Part shown: positions 41,971 to 50,171 of the stretch, piece after piece
How the letters are laid out: every line of letters starts with the position of its first letter
Numbering within the stretch: the first letter of the stretch is position 1
Origin: CF-39 sp035651155
GTDB lineage: Bacteria; Chloroflexota; Limnocylindria; P2-11E
Length of the DNA: 64,000 nt
Reading direction: 5' to 3'
NCBI GenBank assembly: GCA_035651155.1
Contig: DASRGG010000002.1
Span: 124,001-188,000 of the forward strand
Position numbers and translations under genes: made by a program
The notes under the pieces: generated by a model
Seen by the model: the letters and a program-made list of their open reading frames with translations, nothing else
What the model was told of the DNA's origin: nothing
Database searches by the model: none

Positions 41971-42566
41971 ATGCGTGACCCCGGCGCACCGCTTGACCTG
42001 TACCGGCTTCTCGAGCCTGCGGGCGAGCCCGAGCTGCTATCCCGGATCGAGGACCTCGGGCTCGGCCGCACGTTCGACGCGGACTCCAAGAAGGACCGGG
42101 TCGCACGCGTTCAGGTATATCTGGTGGGGATTGCCGACAACCTCGGTGAGTACCTTCAATCGCCCGAGCACATCGACTGGCTCATCACCCGGGGCGAGAT
42201 CATGGAGGGCGAGAAGAGCCTCTCCTCGACGGCGAAGCACGCCGGGGTCACGGTTTACACGTTCTTCCAGAACGCCGGCTATCGCGGCATGTACAACGTA
42301 AATCTCGAGCAGCTGCGCCAGATCAAGGGCGTGCCGGCGAAGCGCAGTCCGCTCGACTTCATGAACAACACTGAGCTTGCCGCGAACCTCTTCCGCATCA
42401 CTCAGACGGACGGACCATGATCCAGCTGAGCGGAACGAAGCCTTAAGATCTCCCCGCGGCGGAGGACATCAACCAGGTCCGGGCGTCCTTGAAACAGACC
42501 AGTCGTTCGCTCGAGAAGGTCGACAAGAAGGCTCTCGGACCGGGCAAGGCAAAGCCGACCAAGTAA
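41971..42566 (+). pseudogene. Decayed dinD-like gene
   Basis: From ATG at 41971 the protein resembles DinD: SLSSTAKHAGVTVYTFFQNA, GYRGMYNVNLEQLRQIKG and NNTELAANLFRITQT. It then stops at 42418-42420. In another frame from about 42423 the family C-terminus resumes as LSGTKP-stop-DLPAAEDINQVRASLKQTS and runs to TAA at 42564. Intact DinD has roughly 50-60 more residues between these parts, so there is an internal deletion, a frameshift and a stop. DinD is a DNA-damage-inducible RecA inhibitor. Located just outside the genomic island's left end. Confidence 0.65.
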
Positions 42567-42663
42567 CCGCTCTTACCGTGATGACGTCGGCAAGGCCCGC
42601 CAGCGCAACGACCAGCCGGCCGTCGCGCGATGATGGACCGAGCGAACGAGGGAGGCTGGGGCT

Positions 42664-42867
42664 ATGGCTGACGACCTCACCGTGAACCGCGAAGGCGACA
42701 CGCTCGTGATCCGCATTCCGATCGGGAAGCCGACGCCGAGCGCGAGTGGGAAGACGCTCGTGGTGGCTTCGACCCGCGGCAACCAGAAGACCGCCGTTCA
42801 GATCGACGGCAAGGACCTCTACCTGGGCGTGAACGCCTACGTGTACGCGGAGCCGAAGGCCAAGTGA
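42664..42867 (+). CDS. Small hypothetical protein
   Basis: 67 residues. GGGAGG occurs upstream of the ATG. The sequence (LTVNREGDTLVIRIPIGKPT, TAVQIDGKDLYLGVNAYVY) looks like a compact beta-rich protein and has coding-like codon use, but no family is recognised. It lies between the decayed dinD and the left attachment repeat, so it may be chromosomal or a remnant of an earlier mobile element. Confidence 0.5.
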   Translation: MADDLTVNREGDTLVIRIPIGKPTPSASGKTLVVASTRGNQKTAVQIDGKDLYLGVNAYVYAEPKAK

Positions 42868-42963
42868 TCGAGCCCGCCTTCAGAAATGGCTACCCAAATG
42901 GCTACCCAGGATCCGGGCGGCGCCGCGCGACGATGAAAACGCGTGAGTTCTCGAATGAATTCA

Positions 42964-43011
42964 GTAGCCCGGAGTGGATTCGAACCCCTGACCTCTTCCT
43001 TGAAAGGGAAG
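42964..43011. repeat. Left attachment site: 3' tRNA-Glu fragment
   Basis: 48 nt identical, except one base, to the 3' half of the tRNA-Glu gene at 57258-57305. The last 36 nt (42976-43011) are exact, running from the anticodon stem through the T arm. It is not a full tRNA; sequence diverges after 43011. Marks the left boundary of the island. Confidence 0.85.
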
Positions 43012-43145
43012 GTGCGAAGAAAAGCGACCTAGCGACGAAAACGTTGGCTTCTCACGCGCCAGACCGACCAGAATGCGCGTCAGAGAAGAGGACCTTATCC
43101 AGGACAAGCGATCTGCGGACTGCATCGCAACGAGAGGCGCCCTGC

Positions 43146-43847
43146 CTATTTCGTCGCGTCCCGCTTCTCCCGGGCAGTTCGTGCCTCGGTGATCAAATCG
43201 GCTAAGAGCTCATCGCGAAGCACGCCTGACTTGTATGCGTCGAACCACGCCTGCAGGAACACCAATGCATCTGGAGTCAGCCGCTGGGGCATGACGTCGT
43301 TCAAGCTGTTGCGGGGAACGACGGTCATCCGGTCAAATCTGAAGTAGCCGTCTTTGAGGCCCAAGGTATTGCTTGCGGGCGCATGAAACAGCGCGTTGTA
43401 TTCGAACAGTCGGACCGCCTCTTTGAAAGAGGCGGGGTCATCCGCATGGAATGTGTAGTGCGGGAGCAGGAGGAACGACTTTTCCCGGGGCGGTTCGCCG
43501 GTCGGCTCCACCATCGGCACGCTGAAGAGCATCGCCGATCGGTGCTTGCACTTGAACACGACGAGCTCCTCGTCATTCCGTAGGTTGAGTTCCTTGACAG
43601 GGGCATGGTCGAACGGATTTGGCGTCTCACTGAGCCGGGACATCTCGTACTTCGAGCGGCGTTCGTTCGTAGGGTCGTACTGGGAGAGGCGCAACAACAA
43701 CAGATCATCATCGCGGTAGATGATTGGAGCCCAGTACATCTGGCCAGGCGCGTGGATTGGATTCTTCTTCTTAAGGTCTACCGGTTCCCAAAACTCACCG
43801 ATGAGATCGACGAGCGGGCTACGTTCGCTCTCAGCCTTCTCGACCAT
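43146..43847 (-). CDS. Unrecognised partner of a Panacea antitoxin (putative toxin)
   Basis: 233 residues from ATG at 43847, with GGAG 7 nt upstream. Overlaps the Panacea gene by 17 nt. No family recognised with confidence. A segment, FKCKHRSAMLFSVP followed by KSFLLLPHYTF, is reminiscent of the K-x-R-P-A-hydrophobic core of MazF/PemK barrels, but the rest does not follow that family. Panacea-domain antitoxins pair with many unrelated toxins, usually in the adjacent gene, so toxicity is a reasonable inference. It is at the distal end of the operon next to the attachment site. Confidence 0.5.
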   Translation of the reverse strand: MVEKAESERSPLVDLIGEFWEPVDLKKKNPIHAPGQMYWAPIIYRDDDLLLLRLSQYDPTNERRSKYEMSRLSETPNPFDHAPVKELNLRNDEELVVFKCKHRSAMLFSVPMVEPTGEPPREKSFLLLPHYTFHADDPASFKEAVRLFEYNALFHAPASNTLGLKDGYFRFDRMTVVPRNSLNDVMPQRLTPDALVFLQAWFDAYKSGVLRDELLADLITEARTAREKRDATK

Positions 43848-44535
43848 GGCGAAGCTCCACGATCCCGTCAGGGATCTGCACCGGCACGCCCTCGGCTCGA
43901 GCGAGGGCACGTTCATCCACATCGCTAAGCGGATGCGTCAGCTCACTCATCGGTACGCCGGCCGTCGGTCGCGTTCTAGAGCGCAACCGCCCGCGGAGCA
44001 GCGCAAGACGGTCCGCCGGGAGAGTCGGATTGCGCACCATGAGCCTGCGGAACGGCATCTGCGTCGCATTGAAGTCGAGCAAGTCGCCCCGACTCACATC
44101 ACGCATTGGAGGCGTCTCGAAGTAGACATAGTCAAGCAGTGCATTCAAGTCCGCACCACACCACTCATCGACAATCCGCCGGAGCGCAGCCCGATCGCTT
44201 GAATCGAGGAGTCGAGTGAGATCCGTCGTATCGGCGGCGCCGTGGGCGCCACCGTACACGTGATAGGTGCCTCGTGGCCCTTGTCCTTCTTCGTCCGTCG
44301 CATCGATACCGTCCATGCGGTCGAGGAGCTTCTGCAATTGCTCGGAATAGGGCCCGTAGTGATGGAATCGCCAGCTCAACCCGCTCCAAGTTGCACCGGC
44401 GTGGGTCGATGCATGCGCAACGTCCAGCAGATACAGGAGCTTCATCATTCGAGTACGAACAGGACGGCGTTCGTGCCGCCACACCTGATCGATCAGGTAC
44501 CGAAGTAGTTCGCGGAATTGGGATTCGCTAGGCAA
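43831..44535 (-). CDS. Panacea-domain (DUF4065/SocA-like) antitoxin
   Basis: 234 residues from TTG; GGAGGAG about 5 nt upstream decides this start. The Panacea domain occupies about residues 10-140: KLLYLLDVAHASTHAG, then WSGLSWRFHHYGPYSEQLQ, then ALRRIVDEWCGADLNALLDY. The C-terminal 80 residues are a variable region, PMSELTHPLSDVDERALARA, likely to contact the partner. The domain neutralises diverse toxins in PanAT systems and acts as ClpXP adaptor in SocA. Placed 33 nt after the DUF5131 gene, so it may be co-transcribed with it. Confidence 0.8.
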   Translation of the reverse strand: MPSESQFRELLRYLIDQVWRHERRPVRTRMMKLLYLLDVAHASTHAGATWSGLSWRFHHYGPYSEQLQKLLDRMDGIDATDEEGQGPRGTYHVYGGAHGAADTTDLTRLLDSSDRAALRRIVDEWCGADLNALLDYVYFETPPMRDVSRGDLLDFNATQMPFRRLMVRNPTLPADRLALLRGRLRSRTRPTAGVPMSELTHPLSDVDERALARAEGVPVQIPDGIVELRHGREG

Positions 44536-44568
44536 GATGCTCCTCCAGAAGGTCTGGGCGGCCTCGCG

Positions 44569-45375
44569 TCAGGATGCCACTCTTACCCTGGCAACCCGCG
44601 TAGCACGCGTCAACCTGGGTCTCGGCATCGCGTTGTACGTTCGCCCGTCTAACGTACGACCTCCGGACTTTGACATTGGGCCACCCCATTGCTTGAAGAA
44701 GAAGGCTGTGTTCGAAGCCCGACATGCGCGTCGTATCTCGCGGATCCACGACTTCTCAATCGGACGATGGCCCGGCCCGCTCTCACCGCCGACAATCACC
44801 CAATCGATGCCCGTTAGGTCGAGACCGCGCAGCGGCCCGATAAGTGGTTCACAAGACAAGAAACGAACCGGAGCCGGGATCCGGCGCAGGTGCTCCACAC
44901 GTCCAATCACCCGTTCATCCTCGACGCTAGTGCCCAGCCATACGTTGTCCGGTACTCGCCGACCGGGGTACCGCGGTGTCGTCATGATCTCGCCATTGCG
45001 ACCGATAACTGTGCCGGCCACATACGTGGCCATGCGGCCAGGGCGCTTCGTGAGGACCTGGAACTGGTGCCAGCTCGCGCGCTCCATGACGTCGAAGACG
45101 CTATCAATGAAGGATGTCGGCACAGATCCGTGGAACAGGTCAGACATGGAGTTCACGAAGATACGACGCGGGTCGCGCCAGCGCAGCGGCAATTCGAGCG
45201 CGTCCGGGTGCAGCGTCACCGCAAACCCGTTGCGGTACCGCTTCGAGCCCATCTTCTGGAGGCGCAGCGCGAGACGTTCGGCGTAGCAGTGGTCGCAGCC
45301 GGCGCTGATCTTCGTGCATCCGGTCACGGGATTCCAAGTCGCGTCGGTCCACTCGATCTTCGACTTATCAGCCAC
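44569..45375 (-). CDS. DUF5131 / phage Gp37-Gp68-like three-Cys protein
   Basis: 268 residues from GTG, overlapping the XRE gene by 8 nt. The family hallmark is at the N-terminus: KIEWTDATWNPVTGCTKISA and the cysteine set CTKISAGCDHCY (C-x6-C-x2-C). Later conserved pieces are IFVNSMSDLFHGSVP, FQVLTKRPGRMATY, VWLGTSVEDE and WVIVGGESGPG. The three cysteines plus TIM-barrel-like spacing recall radical SAM enzymes. Proteins of this family occur with TcmP partners, which is the case here. The biochemical role is not established. Confidence 0.85.
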   Translation of the reverse strand: MADKSKIEWTDATWNPVTGCTKISAGCDHCYAERLALRLQKMGSKRYRNGFAVTLHPDALELPLRWRDPRRIFVNSMSDLFHGSVPTSFIDSVFDVMERASWHQFQVLTKRPGRMATYVAGTVIGRNGEIMTTPRYPGRRVPDNVWLGTSVEDERVIGRVEHLRRIPAPVRFLSCEPLIGPLRGLDLTGIDWVIVGGESGPGHRPIEKSWIREIRRACRASNTAFFFKQWGGPMSKSGGRTLDGRTYNAMPRPRLTRATRVARVRVAS

Positions 45376-45736
45376 TCCGGCGCTCCTCTCGATCGCGTCG
45401 CGCCTTAAGCAGACGGGCACGCTCATGCAGGAGCGAGACGAGGTTGGTGACCAGTCGCGTCGCCGGCGGGTCGAGGTCGCGGAAGAGTGCGGGCTGGCGC
45501 GCGAGAGGCTTCTGGATGTCTGCGACGAGTTGCTCCGGCGTCGCACCGCAGACGTCGGCGTACTTGAAGAGCTGTACGAGGCTGGGCGCTGCCGTGCCCC
45601 TCTCCCACTTTGAGATGCGTGGCTGATCTATCTCGCTCCCCATGCGTGCCGCGACATGCCCTTGAGTCAAGCCCGCACGTTCACGCTCTCGCATCATGCG
45701 CGCTCCGACCGCTCGCAGGATTTCCTCTGTCTCCAT
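45368..45736 (-). CDS. XRE-family helix-turn-helix regulator
   Basis: 122 residues from ATG at 45736. The HTH is MRERERAGLTQGHVAARMG, followed by SEIDQPRISKWERGTAAPSL. The C-terminal half is helical and may dimerise. An alternative start at 45760 would add eight residues but would place the operator repeat inside the gene. It heads the operon with DUF5131 and is divergent from tcmP, so it probably represses both through the three octamer repeats in between. Confidence 0.82.
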   Translation of the reverse strand: METEEILRAVGARMMRERERAGLTQGHVAARMGSEIDQPRISKWERGTAAPSLVQLFKYADVCGATPEQLVADIQKPLARQPALFRDLDPPATRLVTNLVSLLHERARLLKARRDREERRSG

Positions 45737-45802
45737 GTCGCTAGAAGCATAGCCGTCCATGTCTATAGCGACATCAAGAAGAGCCGGCCACGATATGTCG
45801 CT
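45735..45802. promoter_or_regulatory. Three ATGTCGCT operator octamers between XRE and tcmP
   Basis: ATGTCGCT at 45735-45742, its inverted copy AGCGACAT at 45767-45774, and ATGTCGCT again at 45795-45802. The spacing is 32 and 28 nt, close to three helical turns. This is the expected operator layout for the XRE regulator; the first copy overlaps its start codon. Confidence 0.6.
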
Positions 45803-45885
45803 GCCGACATCGACCGACACCGCGGATGCGACCGCGCTCGATGAGATGACCGGTCGCACGACGGACTGCTCGGTAGACTCTTGCG

Positions 45886-47076
45886 ATGAGTAGCGGCGGT
45901 TCCTCGTTCTTCAACGAGGAGCGCTTCCCAAACCGAATCAAGCACGGCGTCGTCGGCGGCTACGTCCCGGCGGGCCTTGCCGTCCTCATCCAGCGCTTCA
46001 AGTGCGATGCCGTCTACGCTGACCTGTGCGCAGGCGAAGCAATCTACGGGGATGGACAGAAAGGATCTCCACGGATCATCGCGGAGCATGCGGCGCAGCG
46101 GGTCGCGCGTGGCGAGCGCCACCTCATCCATTGCTTCAACGTCGAGATGGAACCCGAGCGATACGCGAAGCTGGTCGCGAACCTCGCCGATTTGCCGCAG
46201 CAGATCATTACGAACCGCCTCGGCGCGTGGCAGGACCACCTTGGCGAACTCCTCGCATCGATGCACGACAGGCCGGCGATCCTGTTGCTCGATCCCTTCG
46301 GGACCCGCGGGCTGGAAATGCACACGCTCGTAAAGATCTTGAGCGGCGTGGGATCCGACGCGTGGGAAGTCATCCTCCGCTTCGACATCGAGGGTCTGCG
46401 CCGTGGAAATGTCGCGCCAGCGCGCGAGCTGGAACGCGCGGGGAAACCACACTCGTATTACGACCTGCCGAACAAAGTGTTCGGCACGACCGAATGGCAG
46501 AAGCTTCTCGAGGATTACGACCTCCCGGAATCGAGGTATGACGAGTTCCTGCGGCTGTACCTGGAGCAGTTGCTGAAGGCAGGCGGGACGCCGCTGACGT
46601 CCCGTTTCGTCGCCGCCGTCCCAATCCCCGAACGGGTGGATGGGCCCGCTGCGTACCACGTCGTGTTTATCACTCGTAGCGAGAAGGCGGTCGCCATGAT
46701 GAGCGAGGCGGTCTGCTCCGCGATCGAGAAGGCTTGGCGTGAGGAAGAGACACGACTGGCCGCTCTCCCACAGCAGCCGCTCGGGCTTGAGGGCGTGTAC
46801 GTCGGCGTCATGCCGTACGACAACTACTTCGCGCGCGTCTTCAACGAGCTCACCGACATGGTGCGTGCGTACGTCGAGAAGAGGAAATGGCCTGTGCGCT
46901 TCTCGGACTTGCACCACGACATGGCGCAGCGTTTGTTCGGACGCGTCATGGAGAAGCACGTGCGCAAGGCCGTCAAGGCCCTGCGCGCCGCAGGCGCTCT
47001 CACGACAGACCGTAACGCGATCAATGACGACACGGTGATCTCAGCCACAGGCATGGACGTCAGCGAGACGGGCTAG
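45886..47076 (+). CDS. tcmP: TcmP, three-Cys-motif partner protein
   Basis: 396 residues. The N-terminus is typical: NRIKHGVVGGYVPAGLAVL and YADLCAGEAIYGDGQKGSPR, a Rossmann-like motif I as in methyltransferases, though the usual GxG is changed to GEA. Then ILLLDPFGTRGLEMHTL. The C-terminal third contains a winged-helix-like KWPVRFSDLHHDMAQRLF. TcmP proteins pair with DUF5131 three-Cys proteins, found divergently upstream here. The system's function is not known; its repeated presence in mobile islands suggests defence or maintenance. Ends overlapping the convergent small gene by 4 nt. Confidence 0.85.
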   Translation: MSSGGSSFFNEERFPNRIKHGVVGGYVPAGLAVLIQRFKCDAVYADLCAGEAIYGDGQKGSPRIIAEHAAQRVARGERHLIHCFNVEMEPERYAKLVANLADLPQQIITNRLGAWQDHLGELLASMHDRPAILLLDPFGTRGLEMHTLVKILSGVGSDAWEVILRFDIEGLRRGNVAPARELERAGKPHSYYDLPNKVFGTTEWQKLLEDYDLPESRYDEFLRLYLEQLLKAGGTPLTSRFVAAVPIPERVDGPAAYHVVFITRSEKAVAMMSEAVCSAIEKAWREEETRLAALPQQPLGLEGVYVGVMPYDNYFARVFNELTDMVRAYVEKRKWPVRFSDLHHDMAQRLFGRVMEKHVRKAVKALRAAGALTTDRNAINDDTVISATGMDVSETG

Positions 47077-47528
47077 CGGTACTGACGAATCTGCGCGAGG
47101 CGAACCTGCTCGCGCAGCTCTGGCGGCAGATCGAGGACGATGACCTCGATCCCATCTGCGACGAGCGCCTGAGCCTTCCAGCGCTTGTCGAGGAAGGGCG
47201 CTGCCGCGAGCGGATCGGCGAAGACGAGGAGCTTGCGTCGCGGCGCCCCAAGCAGCCGTTCGGCGTAGCGGAGCTTTGCGGCGTCGTGGAGGACCTTGTG
47301 TTCCTGCGCAGGTTTGAGCTTTCCAAGGTGAGCGTAGATCTCGCATAGCACTGAATCGCACGCGCCATCCACCTGGAGCGCCCAGAGACCATCAGGCGGG
47401 GTGAGCTCGATCGGCAAGAGAACGACGCCGAGCTTCTCACTCAAGGCGGCGAGCAGTACCTTCTCGGCGGCACGCTGTTCGGCGCTGTCGCCTGCGGGCG
47501 CGGCCTTCGGACTGAGATTGTCCGTCAC
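47073..47528 (-). CDS. Small accessory protein of the type III R-M operon
   Basis: 151 residues from GTG, beginning 6 nt after the Res stop. A motif-like stretch, DGACDSVLCEIYAHLGKLKP followed by HKVLHDAAKLRYAE, places acidic and lysine residues in a pattern reminiscent of PD-(D/E)xK nuclease folds. Then RRKLLVFADPLAAAPFL and a C-terminal VIVLDLPPELREQVRLAQ complete an alternating alpha/beta protein. No family recognised. It is co-directional with Mod and Res and is presumably part of the same defence unit; a separate nuclease or inhibitor role cannot be decided. Confidence 0.6.
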   Translation of the reverse strand: MTDNLSPKAAPAGDSAEQRAAEKVLLAALSEKLGVVLLPIELTPPDGLWALQVDGACDSVLCEIYAHLGKLKPAQEHKVLHDAAKLRYAERLLGAPRRKLLVFADPLAAAPFLDKRWKAQALVADGIEVIVLDLPPELREQVRLAQIRQYR

Positions 47529-47534
47529 GGCAAG

Positions 47535-50171
47535 CTAGGTTTCGACTATGAGCGCGCCAAGGTCCGAGAACGCGTCCGGCTGGAGCTTCTCGAACTCTTT
47601 CTGCGGAACCTTCACATAGCGCCAGACCATCTCGGTCAGCATCGTCGCATTCTCGCACCAGATCGCTGCTGCGCGGTCTTTGAACTTCACGTCAGGGTCC
47701 TCGCGGCCCTTGGTCTCTACGAGGCAGTGTGTGCCGTCCTCCAGGACGGCGACGAAGTCGGGCTCGTAGTAGCGCAGGCTTGACATCGAGTCCATGTACT
47801 CGATGGCGAAGCCAAACTGCTCGGGAAGCTTTGCGAAACGCTCGACGTCCTCGGCATCCTCGAGGAACTTCGCGAAACGGCGTTCGAAGTCGTTCTCGAT
47901 CGCAACGATGTTGAAGACTGTCTTCTTCGCCGGCATGGTCGTACGCGAAAACGGGAAACCCGGTGTCTCCGAGAGTTTGCGCCCTACATGGACGAGCTGT
48001 GGCTCCAACTCCTCGACGATCTGAGCGCGGAGCGCCTGGACGAAGGTCTTCACCGTCACGTATTGCGCCACGTTATTGGCGATCGCCTTGATCATCTCTT
48101 TGGACTCGAGGTCCACCTGCTTGCCGAAAGCCTTGCGTTCGAGAAACTCACGAATCTTCGGCACGATCGCGGCAAACTGCGACGGCAACTTCAAGTCCTG
48201 TGCGATCCGTCGCGCGTAGTACGAGATGACTTCCTGCGCGGTCTGCGGTTCTGGGATCTCGTAGTCCCGCTCAATGATCTTCTGGAGCGTGATCATGTCG
48301 TAACCCTCGTAGCGGAACTGCTGCGCCGCCTCATCCCCAGGCTTGATTGGCAGCACTGGCGTCTTCAGCTTCATGACGTCGATCGCCGCGATCTCCTCGG
48401 CAAGTGACTTCTTGCGCGCGAGAATCGGGCTCAGAGTCGGGAGCGCGATGTCCATGGCCAGCTTGTCGGGGTCCGGGAAGACTGTGACGATCTGCAGCTT
48501 GTCTTTCGAGACGACGAAGCTGTCGAGTTCCATCCCCTCATCCTTCTCGAGCTGCTCGACGAACTCAATGAATGCCTTGTTGCCAATGACGTCCAGACGC
48601 TCGACGTAGTCTGCTGACGCACCGCGGAACATGCGGCGTAGTCCCCGTCCGATGGTCTGCTCGGGGAGGATGTTGGCCTTTGAGGTGAACGGCCGGAGTC
48701 CCACGACGACTGTGACGTTCTGAACGTCCCAACCCTCGCGGAGCATGAGCACGCTCACGATGGCATTCACTGGACTCTCGGTCCGGTCCACCTCTCGCGC
48801 GGCCTTGCGTGCCTCGTCGAGGCTCTTCTTGGAGATCTCCCCCGACCGGTCCGTATGGATGATCACGAGGCGCCGGTTCCCAAACTCGTCGTCGCCGAAC
48901 TCGGTAGGGTATTTCGTGCGCAGGTAATCGCCAACGTCGTCCGCTTCCGCCGTGCTTGTGAGCATCACGAAGAGGACCGGCTTCTTGCCCAGCGGCTTGA
49001 GCTGCTCGAGGTATTCGCGCCAGCGCTGCACCCCGGCCGTGATGTACGCACGGTAGCGGACGCTCGCGAGGTCGGAGCGCTGCTCCTGAATGCCTTTCGC
49101 GATGCCCTTCATCGGGCGCTTGACGATGTTGTCGATGATCGCCTGCTTGAGGGGGTAGTCGTAAACCGTCCATGTGAACAGCCCGCCCTTCGCATAGCGC
49201 GGCGTCGCACTGAAGTCGACCTGCGCGAGGAGTCCGCCGCTGAGCGACTCGTGCGCGCGTCGGATCACTGCGGTCCACTCGCTTCCCTCGTCGTGGGTGT
49301 GGTGGGCCTCGTCGTTGAGCACGAGAAGCGGCGCCTTGCGCTTCGCGATACGCGGTCCGAAAGGCTCGGACGGCAGGAGCGTCCCCGTGGGCTTCTTCCC
49401 CAGCACGCCGGTCATCTCAGCGGGCTCATCGCCGGCCTCGCCGTCGTCGCGACGCTCGTAAAGCTGCTGCACGTTCGTGAGGTAGAGCGCGCCTTCCGAA
49501 TGCGCACGCTCGGGCTCGTCGCGAACATAGCAGTCGAAATCCCAGTACACCGCGAGCTCGGGCGGGATCACGGGATCGAGCCGGAAGATCTTCCCGCCCT
49601 CGAAGTCTGTCGCTAGGCGCTCGAGCACGATGATGTTCGGTGCGATCAGCAAGAAGGTCTTGGCGTACTCCTGTCGTGCCTCGACGATGGCGTTGAGGAA
49701 CTGCCACGCGATGACGAGCGACATGACTTTGGTCTTGCCGCTGCCGGTCGCCATCTTGATGCAGTAGCGGGCGAAGTCGTCCTGCTCGAGGACGTGCACG
49801 CCTGGCGTCTGGCTAGCGAAGGTCTCAAGCAGCTTGCGGTGCCGACGCACGCCTGCGACCTCATACAGGTAGATGAGCGTCTCGATCGCGTGGCGCTGCG
49901 AGTCGTGGTACAGGAACCTTTGGCCATTCGCGAGGCGGTGCCCGTCGGGCCTGAACCAGTAGTTCAGGAGGGTCCGGGTCGTGTCGGTGATCCGCGGATA
50001 GTTCGCCTTCCTCCAATCGTCCACTGCTTGCTTGACAGCAGGCACGCATGGCGCGGTGGGCAGCTTCGGCTGCAGCAGTCCGAGCTGCGCGTCCGGGACC
50101 TTCGCCTTCTTTTTTGGGCCCGGCGGGCCGACCTTGGCGCCCTCAGCACTCCCTGACGGCGCTTTCGCCAT
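47535..50171 (-). CDS. Type III restriction enzyme Res subunit
   Basis: 878 residues; the ATG is TGATG-coupled to the Mod stop. Helicase superfamily 2 motifs are present: Walker A KMATGSGKTKVM (about 139-150), DEAH box in VLNDEAHHTHDEG, and motif III DFSATPRYAKGG. The C-terminal nuclease is of the PD-(D/E)xK type: YEPDFVAVLEDG and HCLVETKGRED. Together these translocate along or signal through DNA and cleave unmethylated target DNA in complex with Mod. Full length, no break seen. Confidence 0.92.
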   Translation of the reverse strand: MAKAPSGSAEGAKVGPPGPKKKAKVPDAQLGLLQPKLPTAPCVPAVKQAVDDWRKANYPRITDTTRTLLNYWFRPDGHRLANGQRFLYHDSQRHAIETLIYLYEVAGVRRHRKLLETFASQTPGVHVLEQDDFARYCIKMATGSGKTKVMSLVIAWQFLNAIVEARQEYAKTFLLIAPNIIVLERLATDFEGGKIFRLDPVIPPELAVYWDFDCYVRDEPERAHSEGALYLTNVQQLYERRDDGEAGDEPAEMTGVLGKKPTGTLLPSEPFGPRIAKRKAPLLVLNDEAHHTHDEGSEWTAVIRRAHESLSGGLLAQVDFSATPRYAKGGLFTWTVYDYPLKQAIIDNIVKRPMKGIAKGIQEQRSDLASVRYRAYITAGVQRWREYLEQLKPLGKKPVLFVMLTSTAEADDVGDYLRTKYPTEFGDDEFGNRRLVIIHTDRSGEISKKSLDEARKAAREVDRTESPVNAIVSVLMLREGWDVQNVTVVVGLRPFTSKANILPEQTIGRGLRRMFRGASADYVERLDVIGNKAFIEFVEQLEKDEGMELDSFVVSKDKLQIVTVFPDPDKLAMDIALPTLSPILARKKSLAEEIAAIDVMKLKTPVLPIKPGDEAAQQFRYEGYDMITLQKIIERDYEIPEPQTAQEVISYYARRIAQDLKLPSQFAAIVPKIREFLERKAFGKQVDLESKEMIKAIANNVAQYVTVKTFVQALRAQIVEELEPQLVHVGRKLSETPGFPFSRTTMPAKKTVFNIVAIENDFERRFAKFLEDAEDVERFAKLPEQFGFAIEYMDSMSSLRYYEPDFVAVLEDGTHCLVETKGREDPDVKFKDRAAAIWCENATMLTEMVWRYVKVPQKEFEKLQPDAFSDLGALIVET

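Noticed and set aside
42964..43011. A second tRNA-Glu gene
   Set aside because: Only the 3' half matches; the 5' arm and half the anticodon stem-loop are missing, so it is an attachment scar.
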